From a virus: 53,239 nucleotides of DNA. The translations under genes were made by a program, and so were the position numbers. Shown in pieces: positions 17,754 to 26,307 of this stretch (positions within the stretch are counted from its first letter, which is position 1; each line of letters begins with the position of its first letter). Where the stretch lies: IMG/VR virus record IMGVR_UViG_3300032360_000010, positions 1 to 53,239 of that record. One strand, given 5' to 3'. The notes under the pieces are model-generated. The model saw only the letters and a program-made list of their open reading frames with translations, ran no database searches and was not told the origin of the DNA.

Positions 17754-19480
17754 TGGCTGATCCGAAATATGATCAGGGTGTCCGCCGAGAAAAGGACTTA
17801 CTTCCTTATGTAGTTGAAATGCTGCCTGAGGACGAGTTTGGCGACCTTCAATTCGATGGGGAACTGGTTTTTGGAAGCGGCGAAGACGGTGATGTAACGG
17901 TCACCACGAATACCAATCTTTCTGGGGATATGTATTACAACAATCTCACTGTAAATAGTGGAGTGGTTCTAAATCCGAACGGTTGGAGAGTATTCGTAAA
18001 AAACACTTTGAACTTGACGGGCGACTTGGGGATCAAAGACACAGTTACAAGTGTCGGCACTGGTTCTTTGGAGGGAACCGTAGCCGTTGGGGAGAGTGTC
18101 ACGGACGGTTTGGGCGGCGCTGGCGAACCCGACGACTTTGAGTCTTCGGGGTACACTTTTAGCGGCTCTGGGGCCGTGAACACTTCGGTTGGTGTAGCAG
18201 CCAATGATTTTTATGATTTGCGTGATGCTATTAACGCTTATAAGCAGCGTGGAACAGACTTTTTTCGTGCGAAGGGTGGTGCTGGTGGGGGTACCGGAGC
18301 GGATGGAGTTTCAGGAGCCGGGGTAGCCGGATCGTGGCCTCCGAGTGCGAACACAGTCGGCGTACCGGGGGGGAAGGGTTCTTCGGGGACTGGTGGCGCT
18401 GGGGGAACGGGTGGCCGTGGTGGTGCCGTAGTTATGGTTTCTGCCCGTCAGATCACTGGTTCAGGTGGTTTGTATTGCGAGGGTGGAACGTCAACTGATG
18501 GTGCTGCTGGAACAAGTGGAACGCCCGCTCCGACGTACACCGACCCGGCGTATAACCATGCTAATCCGGGTCATGGCAATCCGCCTGTCCAAAACCATCA
18601 CCACACCAGTGGTCACGCGTCAGAACAGAATCATCACGGGGTTCAAAACCATCACGGCACACCCCCGACGGCAGAACAGAATCATCACGGGGTTCAAAAC
18701 CATCACGGCACACCCCCGACGGCAGTTCAAAACCATCACGGGGTTCAAAACCATCACGGCACAGATCCAACGCCGGGAACGGCCAGCCCGGACCCGACAT
18801 CGAACCCTGATGCGTCATCGCATCATCATGACAGCACATCCGGTACAAATCCTGATACGCCAGTGACGAATCCTCCTGTGCATGTCACGATTCCGGGTAG
18901 CGAAAATCCGGGTCACCATAATTTCCAACCGTTTCCGCATCACAACCCCGGAAACCACAACCCGACAAACCATATGGTGCAACCGGGCAGTCATCATCAC
19001 AACCCCGGAAACCCGTACACGAACCATCATGTGGTTACGAACCATCACGGAACGCCCCCCACGAATTATCCCCCAAATCCACCCGTTGCGAATCCTGATG
19101 CATCAGATCATCATAATGCAGCGGCACAAAATCATCACACTAACCCTGATGCATCAGATCATCATCACGATTCGGAACAAAATCATCACACGAATCCTGA
19201 TGCATCAGATCATCATCACGCCCCCATGACAAACCATCACATCACACATCATCTCACTCCGGATACTCATGGAACGCCTCCCACTCCTCCGGGTACGGGC
19301 CATCAGGCGGCGATTGATTATCCCGGTGGGGCGGGTGGAACTGGCTATCAGGGGCAGCGAGGCGGTCGCGGTGGAGGCGGTGTTTTGATTGTGGTCACCA
19401 GAAATGCTGGTACACCGAGTTATTCTATTAACACAGGAGTAAATGGCAGCAGCATTGCCCTTGACACTGCCAACATTTAA
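17753..19480 (+). CDS. Adhesin-like fibre protein with glycine-rich core and long histidine-rich insert
   Basis: 575 residues. Residues 1-175 are paralogous to the upstream protein (F-G-S-G-E-D-G-D-V-T-V, G-W-R-V-F-V-K). Residues about 180-230 are Gly-rich, and the C-terminus (G-G-A-G-G-T-G-Y-Q-G-Q-R-G-G-R-G) returns to that pattern, as in the polyglycine sandwich of T-even gp38-type adhesins. Between them, about residues 265-515 are dominated by Asn-His-His-Gly and Asp-His-His units with Thr-Pro linkers, including three perfect-frame 17-residue repeats (18621-18773). The His-rich loop could bind metal or receptor. The start overlaps the previous stop as TGATG. Confidence 0.65.
   Translation: MADPKYDQGVRREKDLLPYVVEMLPEDEFGDLQFDGELVFGSGEDGDVTVTTNTNLSGDMYYNNLTVNSGVVLNPNGWRVFVKNTLNLTGDLGIKDTVTSVGTGSLEGTVAVGESVTDGLGGAGEPDDFESSGYTFSGSGAVNTSVGVAANDFYDLRDAINAYKQRGTDFFRAKGGAGGGTGADGVSGAGVAGSWPPSANTVGVPGGKGSSGTGGAGGTGGRGGAVVMVSARQITGSGGLYCEGGTSTDGAAGTSGTPAPTYTDPAYNHANPGHGNPPVQNHHHTSGHASEQNHHGVQNHHGTPPTAEQNHHGVQNHHGTPPTAVQNHHGVQNHHGTDPTPGTASPDPTSNPDASSHHHDSTSGTNPDTPVTNPPVHVTIPGSENPGHHNFQPFPHHNPGNHNPTNHMVQPGSHHHNPGNPYTNHHVVTNHHGTPPTNYPPNPPVANPDASDHHNAAAQNHHTNPDASDHHHDSEQNHHTNPDASDHHHAPMTNHHITHHLTPDTHGTPPTPPGTGHQAAIDYPGGAGGTGYQGQRGGRGGGGVLIVVTRNAGTPSYSINTGVNGSSIALDTANI
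18621..18773 (+). repeat. Three tandem 51-bp units (17 residues each) in the His-rich fibre
   Basis: Units start at 18621, 18672 and 18723, each encoding a Q-N-H-H-G-V-Q-N-H-H-G-T-x-P-T core. The first two are nearly identical in DNA, so the expansion is recent or being homogenised. Further downstream (about 18800-19220) four more diverged N-P-D-A-S-D-H-H-H units occur. The units are contiguous without spacers, so this is not a CRISPR. Confidence 0.95.
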
Positions 19481-19951
19481 ATGAAGACATATTATTACGT
19501 TCCTACAGACGAGGAAATAGAGCCGCATGTTGCTGAGGCAACAATGTGGGGCATACCGATTGTTCATGGGATACCGGACAAAATCCTTAAAGAACATCCT
19601 GATATCACTCCGTCTAAGGCTGAGATATTCAAAGTTCCGGAAATAACCGGTGTAGCGCTGGCTGATAGTGAAATCAATGTGGGTAGCCATCAGGCCGTGA
19701 TATGGACGAATGAGTTTTTAGATTTACGAGGAAAGACTACTATTTCTGTTTTTAATGCTCGTAAGAAAGAAATGGCTCACGAAGATTTGATTCCGGTGTG
19801 GTGTGAAAAACATCGGGCACGTTGGGTGTTTCCTATTTTGAATATTGGAAAGTACGAAGTGTCGCTTCTACATGATGGAGAGGAACTAGCAACGGCGTTA
19901 TTTTTTGCGTTCAAACGAAAAGCGGCATTTCAGGACGGAAACAAAAAGTGA
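19481..19951 (+). CDS. Uncharacterised protein at the fibre/enzyme junction
   Basis: 156 residues, starting directly after the stop of the His-rich fibre gene (TAA-ATG) and ending in a TGATG overlap with the first oxygenase gene. I do not recognise a family. The middle is beta-rich (Q-A-V-I-W-T-N-E-F-L-D-L, then Y-E-V-S-L-L-H-D-G-E-E), compatible with an Ig-like fold. The N-terminus is acidic and aromatic and the C-terminus basic. By position it could be a fibre accessory or an adapter between fibre and modifying enzymes; this is only inference. Confidence 0.55.
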   Translation: MKTYYYVPTDEEIEPHVAEATMWGIPIVHGIPDKILKEHPDITPSKAEIFKVPEITGVALADSEINVGSHQAVIWTNEFLDLRGKTTISVFNARKKEMAHEDLIPVWCEKHRARWVFPILNIGKYEVSLLHDGEELATALFFAFKRKAAFQDGNKK

Positions 19952-20730
19952 TGGAAATACTTTTTCCCGGTATTGGATTGTGGCGTGATGCATTTGAGAT
20001 TTCAGATGGGTATGCCGATGTTCTTTGGAAAAATCGGTATGAGATAGAACGCGGGGAATCTTGGGTTGATGATCGGGAAGGACATCGTCACAACTATGAA
20101 ATAACTGGCCCGATTCGTATCAGGAACTTTCCTGAAGATGGATTGGCGGACAGCGAAGATGATAAATATGTTTTCATGCTTCAGGGTGTGATGATGAAAT
20201 GCTTGTTGGAGTACATGAAGGAGTACCCGACCAGTTTTCAGGATATCCAATGGCAGGAGGCACATAGGCTTCTCTATTATTTTCCCGGTGCCAACATGGG
20301 TACTCATTCCGACAACACGCCCGGAGAGCATTTTACCGGTCCTAATCGAACAGGGAAATCGTATAGAGATCTTGTTGCTCCTCAAAGAATTCTATGTGCC
20401 CTCCAATTCATGAGTGATTGGGTACCGGATGACGAACCGGAAGGAGATAGTTTTACCGGAGGGGAAGTTTCGTGGCCGTATGTGGGAGCGACACACGAAC
20501 CTCAAAAGGGGGATGTTCTCATCTATCCGGCAAATTTCATTTATTCTCATAATGTCAGCCCCGTTTTGGCAGGGCACCGAATAGTAAATTTGACTTGCTT
20601 CTGTCAGGGGGATATTCCTGATTTTTCTTCGCATTATGGAATTGAACACCCAATGAATATTTTCCCCGGAAGTAATATGTATTTAGATCTTAATCACGAT
20701 GAAATTAAGTGGGTGAAACATGCCAGTTGA
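19951..20730 (+). CDS. Fe(II)/2-oxoglutarate oxygenase, prolyl-4-hydroxylase type (1)
   Basis: 259 residues from ATG 19951 (TGATG overlap; a GTG one codon earlier is less likely). The double-stranded beta-helix ligands are visible: H119-S-D121 and distal H200, with R210 ten residues on for the 2-oxoglutarate carboxylate. Between them sits F-T-G-G-E-V and K-G-D-V-L-I-Y-P-A-N, the typical P4H core. Such enzymes use O2, Fe(II) and 2OG to hydroxylate prolyl or other residues or small molecules. The C-terminus overlaps the next oxygenase by 11 bases. Substrate unknown. Confidence 0.88.
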   Translation: MEILFPGIGLWRDAFEISDGYADVLWKNRYEIERGESWVDDREGHRHNYEITGPIRIRNFPEDGLADSEDDKYVFMLQGVMMKCLLEYMKEYPTSFQDIQWQEAHRLLYYFPGANMGTHSDNTPGEHFTGPNRTGKSYRDLVAPQRILCALQFMSDWVPDDEPEGDSFTGGEVSWPYVGATHEPQKGDVLIYPANFIYSHNVSPVLAGHRIVNLTCFCQGDIPDFSSHYGIEHPMNIFPGSNMYLDLNHDEIKWVKHAS

Positions 20731-21307
20731 AAATCCCGCACCGGGTGTACTGATCCATGAAGGGTGGTACTCCGATGCTGACAAATTACTAGATGAAACA
20801 CTAAAGGCCGCAGAGTTGGAGTATTCGGTTACTGCATGGAAGCGATCCATAACAGGCACTCCCGGTAACCATCAGCAAACTGATTACAGAAGCAGCGTGG
20901 AAAGCAGCATCAGTGAGGTTTGGGGATACAACGATAAAGATTTCATACCCCTAGCAGAAGAACTCAAAAAGTTTAGTAGGGAACTCAATGAAAAAGTAAA
21001 CAATTTCAGATCTGTTTATGATCTTCATCTAAGAAAGGATGAAGGTTTTACGGTCATCCGCTATCAAAACAAAGCGGAATACCACTTCCACCATGACCAT
21101 GCGGAACAAAATCAGAGAGCCTTAAGTATGGTGTTTTTCCTTAACGACAACTTCGATGGCGGCGAATTGGAATTTCCCTACTTCGATATAAAGATCACCC
21201 CATCGGCAGGAACGTTAGTCTTGTTTCCTTCCAATTTCCCTTTCGGGCACATCGCCCACCCGGTAGAGGGTGGAACTAAATATTCGCTGGTTACTTGGTA
21301 TTCGTGA
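20720..21307 (+). CDS. Fe(II)/2-oxoglutarate oxygenase, prolyl-4-hydroxylase type (2)
   Basis: 195 residues, the shortest of the set. Iron ligands are H-H-D at about residues 124-126 and distal His near 176 (F-G-H-I-A-H-P-V), with Lys about ten residues later in place of Arg for 2OG. Core motifs D-G-G-E-L-E-F-P and G-T-L-V-L-F-P-S-N are intact. It lacks the long N-terminal extensions of the other copies. It overlaps the upstream oxygenase and is followed two bases later by the halogenase ATG, so all three are probably made together. Confidence 0.88.
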   Translation: MPVENPAPGVLIHEGWYSDADKLLDETLKAAELEYSVTAWKRSITGTPGNHQQTDYRSSVESSISEVWGYNDKDFIPLAEELKKFSRELNEKVNNFRSVYDLHLRKDEGFTVIRYQNKAEYHFHHDHAEQNQRALSMVFFLNDNFDGGELEFPYFDIKITPSAGTLVLFPSNFPFGHIAHPVEGGTKYSLVTWYS

Positions 21308-21309
21308 AC

Positions 21310-22788
21310 ATGATTAAAAAAATTGGAATTGTCGGAGGAGGGAATGCAGGACTAATCAGCGCGCTCATTCTACGTTCTGCTTTCCCAGAACATGAGATAG
21401 TGGTTGTCAAGTCTGACATGATCGGAACCATAGGGGTGGGGGAAGGCTCCACGGAACATTGGTTGGGATTTATGAATTTCTGTGGGATAGAACCCGCAGA
21501 AATGATTGTTGCAGCATTGGCTACCCATAAAAAGGGTATTCGTTTTGAAGGATGGACCGATCACACTCCTGACTATTTTCATGTGACTTCTGGATTACCT
21601 GATTTTGTTCCGCGGATGTTTGGTTTCAACGGAGCGTATGCTGGATTTTTGTCTAAAGAATGGTTGTTGACTGAACACACCTGTCATAAAGGATTGTTGG
21701 AAAATAAGGTTCCAGCGGATAATCCTCATAGGAGTGTCAATCAGTTTCATTTTGATACTGAAGAGTTGAATGATTTTCTTAGGATGAAGGTAAGTAATCG
21801 AAATATCAAAATCATAGATGGAGAGGTTCAGAGGGTTGTTGTAAAAGACGATTGGATTGTCAGTGTGGAACTGGATGATCCAACGGCGTCAGCGGATAGG
21901 ACGATCAGGGCAGACTTTTGGATAGATGCCTCTGGTTTCAACAAGGTTTTGATTTCACATCTCTCTAAACAAACGTGGAACTCGTTCGGTGAGTATCTGT
22001 TAACGGATTCCGCGATTGCTTTCCGAACACCTTCGGATGAAAGTGGAGAGTTGAGGCCATACACCCGTGCGAGGGCATTGGATAGTGGTTGGGCGTGGGA
22101 AATCCCGACTCAGGCAGAACGAGGCAATGGATATGTTTACTCTTCTTCATTTTGCACAGAAGAAGAAGCGGTTGCCGAAATGGAAGAATTGTTGGATGTC
22201 CAAATATCGGATCACCGACATTTCCAATTCGATCCGGGGCATTTGGAAGAGCCGTGGGTTGGCAATTGTGTAGCAGTCGGTTTGGCCGGATCTTTTGTAG
22301 AACCATTAGAAGCGACTTCCATTGGGTCTACGATTACTCAGGCAAAGTCTCTAATCGGCTATCTTGCATCTTTTCAAAAGGGCAATGAATGGATTCCGAA
22401 AGAATACAACCGACAGTTCAATGGGATGATGGCCAATATTCTTGACATGATTCGATTGCACTACGTCAGTGATCGAACCGATACTCCGTTTTGGTCTGCC
22501 TTACAGGATATGCCTATTCCGGAAAGTTTGGAACGACTATTGGGCCTTTGGTCGGAACGTCCGCCACAACAGATGGACTTCAGTCATGGAGAATTGGCGA
22601 TGTTTGGTTTACCGCATTTTTATCATGTGGGACAAGGTCAAGGTGTTTTGAACCCTGATTCAGCCTTTAGGGCGATACAGGCGTTTGTTTGGGAAGATTC
22701 GGTTGAGGATGCTATATGGAAAATACGAGAAAACCAATCCGCTCACCCAATCATGGATCATCATGAGGCGCTTGAAAACCTTCAGTAA
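21310..22788 (+). CDS. Flavin-dependent (tryptophan-type) halogenase
   Basis: 492 residues from ATG 21310; a TTG five codons earlier lies inside the previous gene. Diagnostic motifs are all present: FAD site G9-G-G-N-A-G14; G-V-G-E-G-S-T (about 42-48); the catalytic Lys position (K74 or K75 in T-H-K-K-G-I-R-F); W261-A-W263-E-I-P266, the halogenase signature that blocks monooxygenation; and G-L-A-G-S-F-V-E-P-L-E-A-T-S-I (about 322-336). It would need reduced FAD from a host reductase and halide. Viral homologues are known (VirX1 of cyanophage Syn10 halogenates varied substrates). Likely substrate here is unknown; its place among fibre genes suggests a surface molecule. Confidence 0.92.
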   Translation: MIKKIGIVGGGNAGLISALILRSAFPEHEIVVVKSDMIGTIGVGEGSTEHWLGFMNFCGIEPAEMIVAALATHKKGIRFEGWTDHTPDYFHVTSGLPDFVPRMFGFNGAYAGFLSKEWLLTEHTCHKGLLENKVPADNPHRSVNQFHFDTEELNDFLRMKVSNRNIKIIDGEVQRVVVKDDWIVSVELDDPTASADRTIRADFWIDASGFNKVLISHLSKQTWNSFGEYLLTDSAIAFRTPSDESGELRPYTRARALDSGWAWEIPTQAERGNGYVYSSSFCTEEEAVAEMEELLDVQISDHRHFQFDPGHLEEPWVGNCVAVGLAGSFVEPLEATSIGSTITQAKSLIGYLASFQKGNEWIPKEYNRQFNGMMANILDMIRLHYVSDRTDTPFWSALQDMPIPESLERLLGLWSERPPQQMDFSHGELAMFGLPHFYHVGQGQGVLNPDSAFRAIQAFVWEDSVEDAIWKIRENQSAHPIMDHHEALENLQ

Positions 22789-23509
22789 AATCCGATCGTA
22801 TTTGGATTGGCCGAAGGTCAAAAAGGGAGAGATCCTGATCATCCCTTCTGATAATCGACTGATTGAAAACCCTCCCAAATTGAGCAAGGATGGTTGGCCG
22901 GAATGGTACAGGAGTCCAAAGATAGCGAAACCCGGCACAATAGTTAGTTGTAAGGGTATTCAGGATTATCTATCTATCGGTTTGACGGTTCCCTTGTGGT
23001 GTGACATCGAAGTGTTTCAAATGGGCATGGACGATGTTCGTGGAAGAACTAGTGATCGTGCTTTCGATGTTGATCATTTTGGTGGGAGTATGGCGGAGGG
23101 GTGTCCCATCAGTCGTGGGAGGGCTTTTGATGAGGCGGGGTTTCCGAAGGTTGTTTCACCGTTTCTGTATAAGACAGCACCGGGATACTCCATGCTGGTT
23201 TTGCCCATAGCGTATGAGCCGGATGAGCGTTATCAGGTTTTACCAGCGATAGTTCATACCGACTTTTATCACAACATTAATGTTGTTTTACGGGTGATGA
23301 CTAAGGAAACCTTTGTAATTAAAGCCGGAACACCTATTTATCAGTTGATTCCATTTAAGAGAAGCGACACTATAGGCAAGGTTATTCTTGGTGATGCAGG
23401 GATGTATGAAACTGGGAAGTTTCGCGGTCTTTCTTATGGGGGAATAGGAAAGTTCTCTATGAAGGGTCTTTACCGCAAGCATCAAAGGGATGCTGACGCG
23501 GATCTTTGA
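22763..23509 (+). CDS. Uncharacterised protein, distantly DUF6065-like
   Basis: 248 residues from ATG 22763, which overlaps the halogenase by 26 bases. No known catalytic motif. Layout resembles the protein at 34633: an early W-P-x-W-Y/D segment, a A-P-G-Y-S-M ... L-P segment near 145, then H-T-D-F-Y-H-N-I-N-V-V-L and F-x-I-K-A-G-T-P-I-Y-Q-L-I-P. The last part (aromatic, I-K-A-G-T-P) is cupin-like in character. Both copies sit beside oxygenases, suggesting a partner or substrate-handling role. Weak, pattern-based similarity only. Confidence 0.6.
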   Translation: MRRLKTFSKIRSYLDWPKVKKGEILIIPSDNRLIENPPKLSKDGWPEWYRSPKIAKPGTIVSCKGIQDYLSIGLTVPLWCDIEVFQMGMDDVRGRTSDRAFDVDHFGGSMAEGCPISRGRAFDEAGFPKVVSPFLYKTAPGYSMLVLPIAYEPDERYQVLPAIVHTDFYHNINVVLRVMTKETFVIKAGTPIYQLIPFKRSDTIGKVILGDAGMYETGKFRGLSYGGIGKFSMKGLYRKHQRDADADL

Positions 23510-23531
23510 GGCCATGAAGTAGTATCTGCTG

Positions 23532-23795
23532 ATGGAAGACGATAACTCTAACGATCCCGGCAAACAGATTGTTGATGTCGAAGTTGCCGACAAGTTTGGT
23601 GAGGATCTTCCTGTTGTTGTAAAGGATTATGTCGTGATCGCAGAGGTCATGACTGACGAGGGGAACACACTTTTGGTATCTACCAGTCCCCAAAGCACCC
23701 CGTGGGCTATCTACGGGTTGTTGCAGTACGGTGAACGATTTTTTGATGATCAGTTTTACAACCCCAACTTTAACCCAGAGATGAACGATGGATGA
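23532..23795 (+). CDS. Small acidic hypothetical protein
   Basis: 87 residues, acidic N-terminus (M-E-D-D-N-S-N-D-P-G) and a beta-rich middle (Y-V-V-I-A-E-V-M-T-D-E-G-N-T-L-L-V-S-T-S). No recognised family. It begins 22 bases after the previous stop with no strong ribosome site and ends over the ATG of a 25-residue frame. Probably a real small gene of the fibre block. Confidence 0.55.
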   Translation: MEDDNSNDPGKQIVDVEVADKFGEDLPVVVKDYVVIAEVMTDEGNTLLVSTSPQSTPWAIYGLLQYGERFFDDQFYNPNFNPEMNDG

Positions 23796-23865
23796 TGTAG
23801 ACTTTTCTGTGAGGAGATCTGTCAAGGCAGAGGGCAGATTTTCAAAACTATCTTTACTGAGGTAA
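23788..23865 (+). CDS. Possible 25-residue microprotein
   Basis: ATG 23788 overlaps the stop of the preceding gene (ATGGATGA), the coupling pattern used through this region, and the frame runs 25 codons (M-D-D-V-D-F-S-V-R-R) to a TAA four bases before the next ATG. It is basic and could be a microprotein or chance. Without homologues it cannot be told apart from spacer. Confidence 0.3.
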   Translation: MDDVDFSVRRSVKAEGRFSKLSLLR

Positions 23866-23869
23866 TAGT

Positions 23870-24217
23870 ATGCCCGCTGGTATTTATAATTTTACCTGTG
23901 ATCAGGGCGCTACGTTTGAGCGTGTTATAGAAATTACTAACTACGACGACAGTATCGTTGATCTCAGCGGCAAGACAGGTCGTATGCAGGTTCGCAAAGA
24001 TATTGAATCCGCTTCGGCATTGATCGAACTGACCACTGAGAACAACAGAATGACGTTTGATAGTAATGCTGGAAGCATAACTTTATTGATTTCTGCTGCC
24101 GATACTGCGGCCCTTCAGTTCAGTGGCATCTATGATTTAGAGGTTGTATCTTCGGATGGGACAGTAGATCGTGTTCTACAAGGTATTTTTGATCTTGATG
24201 AGAATGTAACGACATGA
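23870..24217 (+). CDS. Baseplate upper/fibre-adaptor-like beta domain
   Basis: 115 residues with the pattern of the N-terminal Ig-like domain used by phage baseplate and fibre-attachment proteins (BppU type): F-T-C-D-Q-G-A-T-F-E-R-V-I, L-S-G-K-T-G-R-M-Q-V-R, S-I-T-L-L-I-S, G-I-Y-D-L-E-V-V-S-S-D-G. Preceded by a GAGGTAATAGT ribosome site and overlapping the next gene by ATGA. It may be the adapter on which the fibres at 24214-31704 assemble. Confidence 0.6.
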   Translation: MPAGIYNFTCDQGATFERVIEITNYDDSIVDLSGKTGRMQVRKDIESASALIELTTENNRMTFDSNAGSITLLISAADTAALQFSGIYDLEVVSSDGTVDRVLQGIFDLDENVTT

Positions 24218-24699
24218 GTGACTATACGGTAACTGTTACAGAGGTTGTAAATAATATTACGGCAGAGGAATTGCGTAATGTTGTTACTACGACAGCATCT
24301 GAACCTAATAAAATTTATGTAAAAGTAGTTTCTTCTCTTGCTTCTTCGTCGGGAATCATTCTTACTGGAACTATCGCACCGACTGCCGCAACCGGAACCA
24401 ATGGGAACTGGTACATCTGGCAAATTATTGCAAGCGGGGAGGCTCGTTTGTACGGGCCGAAAACAAGTGGGGCATGGCCTGCAACGTATATTACGTTAAC
24501 TGGGGCTGATCGGCATATCCATACGCAAGGATCGGCAGCGACAACTTGGATAGTTGCACATACATTAGGGGGTCGTCCTTCAGTAACAGTCGTTGATTCT
24601 ACCGGTACGGTGGTAATTGGTGATGTAACATACAACAGTGATACGCAGGTTACCATAACGTTTTCTGCGGCATTTTCAGGGTCGGCTTATTTGACGTAG
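24214..24699 (+). CDS. Short tail fibre protein with C-terminal beta knob
   Basis: 161 residues. The C-terminal 60 residues (W-I-V-A-H-T-L-G-G-R-P-S-V-T-V-V-D-S, then V-T-I-T-F-S-A-A-F-S-G-S-A-Y-L) match a knob domain common at the end of phage fibres. The middle is a T-A-A-T-G-T-N-G-N-W-Y linker of the collagen-adjacent type. The start overlaps the previous stop. The same kind of knob (F-T-I-T-H-G-L-G) ends the next fibre. Confidence 0.7.
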   Translation: MSDYTVTVTEVVNNITAEELRNVVTTTASEPNKIYVKVVSSLASSSGIILTGTIAPTAATGTNGNWYIWQIIASGEARLYGPKTSGAWPATYITLTGADRHIHTQGSAATTWIVAHTLGGRPSVTVVDSTGTVVIGDVTYNSDTQVTITFSAAFSGSAYLT

Positions 24700-24712
24700 T
24701 TCTGGGGTTAAT

Positions 24713-26263
24713 ATGGCACAAAAGTTTGTTACTAATCTAAATCTTAATCAGAATGAACTTCAAAACGCGAAGTTGCAGTTCTCCGCAGGCGATCCCGGCT
24801 CTGGTGAGTTTGAAGGTTGGACGATCTATGATTCAACCAATAATATTCTAAAGGTTTATAACGGCTCTGCATGGAAGCAGATTTTGACTGAGGTTTCTTC
24901 TGGAACCACAGCGCTCTCTGTTACTTCGGGATCGGCTGGCGCTCCGGCGTTGGCTATTGCCAATGCCAATGGTTCTACTGATGGGCTTATGCCTACAGCG
25001 CATTATACCCTAGTCAACAATGCTACAGAGGCTGATACCGCTTCTACGCTTATGAAGCGTGATGGTAGTAACGCTGTCAACATTACGAAAGTCACAGGTT
25101 TGGCGGCACCAACTAATGCTGCCGATGCGGCAAATAAGGGTTATGTCGATGATCGGGCTGCTGGTCTGGATCCAAAAGAATCAGTTGTGGTAGGAACTAC
25201 GGCTGCGGCAACTCTTGCTAGTGACTTTGAAAATGGTGACACCCTTGACGGGATTACTCTCGCAACTGGGAATCGGGTTCTGATCAAAGATCAGGCTGAC
25301 GCTTCTGAAAATGGTGTTTACACGGTTAATGCTTCTGGCGCTCCGACACGAGCCGCAGACTTTGATACTTCCGCAGAGGCCACGGCTGGTGCTTTCTTCT
25401 TCGTAGAACGAGGTACGGCAAACGCTAACCGTGGCTACGTTCTTCAGGCCAAGGCGGGCGGCGGGTCTTACACAATCGGCACTGACGATCTAGTTTTCTC
25501 ACAATTCTCAGGCGCTGGCCAGATCGACGCTGGTGCCGGTCTCACTAAGAGCGGCGACACTCTCAATGTTGTTGCTGGGGATGGCATTACTGTAAATGCC
25601 AATGATGTCACTCTTGCTACTAGCACTGCTGGTGATGGAATCACATACACAAGTGGTGTTCTTTCGATTTCTACTTCTGCTGCGGGTGACGGTCTTGGAA
25701 TCGCCAGCGGTGTTCTTTCTGTGAACATTGTTGCTGCTGGCGGTCTTGAAACTTCTTCCGACAGTCTTCAGATCAAACTTGATTCGGGTGTGGCTGGTTT
25801 GGCTACTACCGGTAGTGGCTTGGCAATCAAGTCCGATATCGCAGGCTCCGGCATTACTTTTACTGCTGGTGTTCTTACTTCTGATGCTGCCAATTTGGCA
25901 GGAAGCGGTTCAGGCGGAGTTACTGGGACTCTGCCCATTGCTAATGGTGGTACTGGTACCACGACGGCAGCCAATGCCCGAACCAACACCTTTCTGGCCG
26001 TAGGAGACAGTTCTGGCAGTTCGCGGACTACCAGTAACCCTGTCTTGGGTCGGACGGTTGCCCAGAGTGTTGGGAATGCATCGGCCACATCGTTCACGAT
26101 CACCCACGGTTTGGGTAGTCGGGACATCATTGTTCAGGTATATGACAACGCTTCTTACGACACAGTGATTGCTGATGTCGTAAGGACTGATACAGATACT
26201 TGCACGGTGTCGTTTTCAACGGCCCCAGCAAGCAGTGCTTATCGGGTTGTTTGTTCCGGTTAA
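24713..26263 (+). CDS. Modular tail fibre protein
   Basis: 516 residues. It opens with an M-A-Q-K-F-V-T segment shared with the next gene (M-A-Q-K-F-K-T). Residues about 158-267 are the G-N-R-V-L-I-K-D-Q / N-G-V-Y-T-V module also present in baseplate J and the 1650-residue fibre. Residues 270-395 hold several short repeats (A-G-D-G-I-T/L ... S-G-V-L-S). The last 75 residues form a knob with T-H-G-L-G-S-R-D-I-I-V-Q-V-Y. The layout of adapter, repeats and knob is that of a receptor-binding fibre. Confidence 0.75.
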   Translation: MAQKFVTNLNLNQNELQNAKLQFSAGDPGSGEFEGWTIYDSTNNILKVYNGSAWKQILTEVSSGTTALSVTSGSAGAPALAIANANGSTDGLMPTAHYTLVNNATEADTASTLMKRDGSNAVNITKVTGLAAPTNAADAANKGYVDDRAAGLDPKESVVVGTTAAATLASDFENGDTLDGITLATGNRVLIKDQADASENGVYTVNASGAPTRAADFDTSAEATAGAFFFVERGTANANRGYVLQAKAGGGSYTIGTDDLVFSQFSGAGQIDAGAGLTKSGDTLNVVAGDGITVNANDVTLATSTAGDGITYTSGVLSISTSAAGDGLGIASGVLSVNIVAAGGLETSSDSLQIKLDSGVAGLATTGSGLAIKSDIAGSGITFTAGVLTSDAANLAGSGSGGVTGTLPIANGGTGTTTAANARTNTFLAVGDSSGSSRTTSNPVLGRTVAQSVGNASATSFTITHGLGSRDIIVQVYDNASYDTVIADVVRTDTDTCTVSFSTAPASSAYRVVCSG

Positions 26264-26307
26264 AAACTTTAGCCCTGCGGGGTACAGACTAGAAGGCGGT
26301 TGAGGCC

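Noticed and set aside
18621-18773. CRISPR array
   Set aside because: Units are contiguous without spacers, in frame and coding; no cas genes nearby.
18465-18866. Plus-strand Arg/Thr-rich frame and a minus-strand frame over the His-rich repeats
   Set aside because: Shadow frames of the 51-base repeats in the 17753 gene; no start support.
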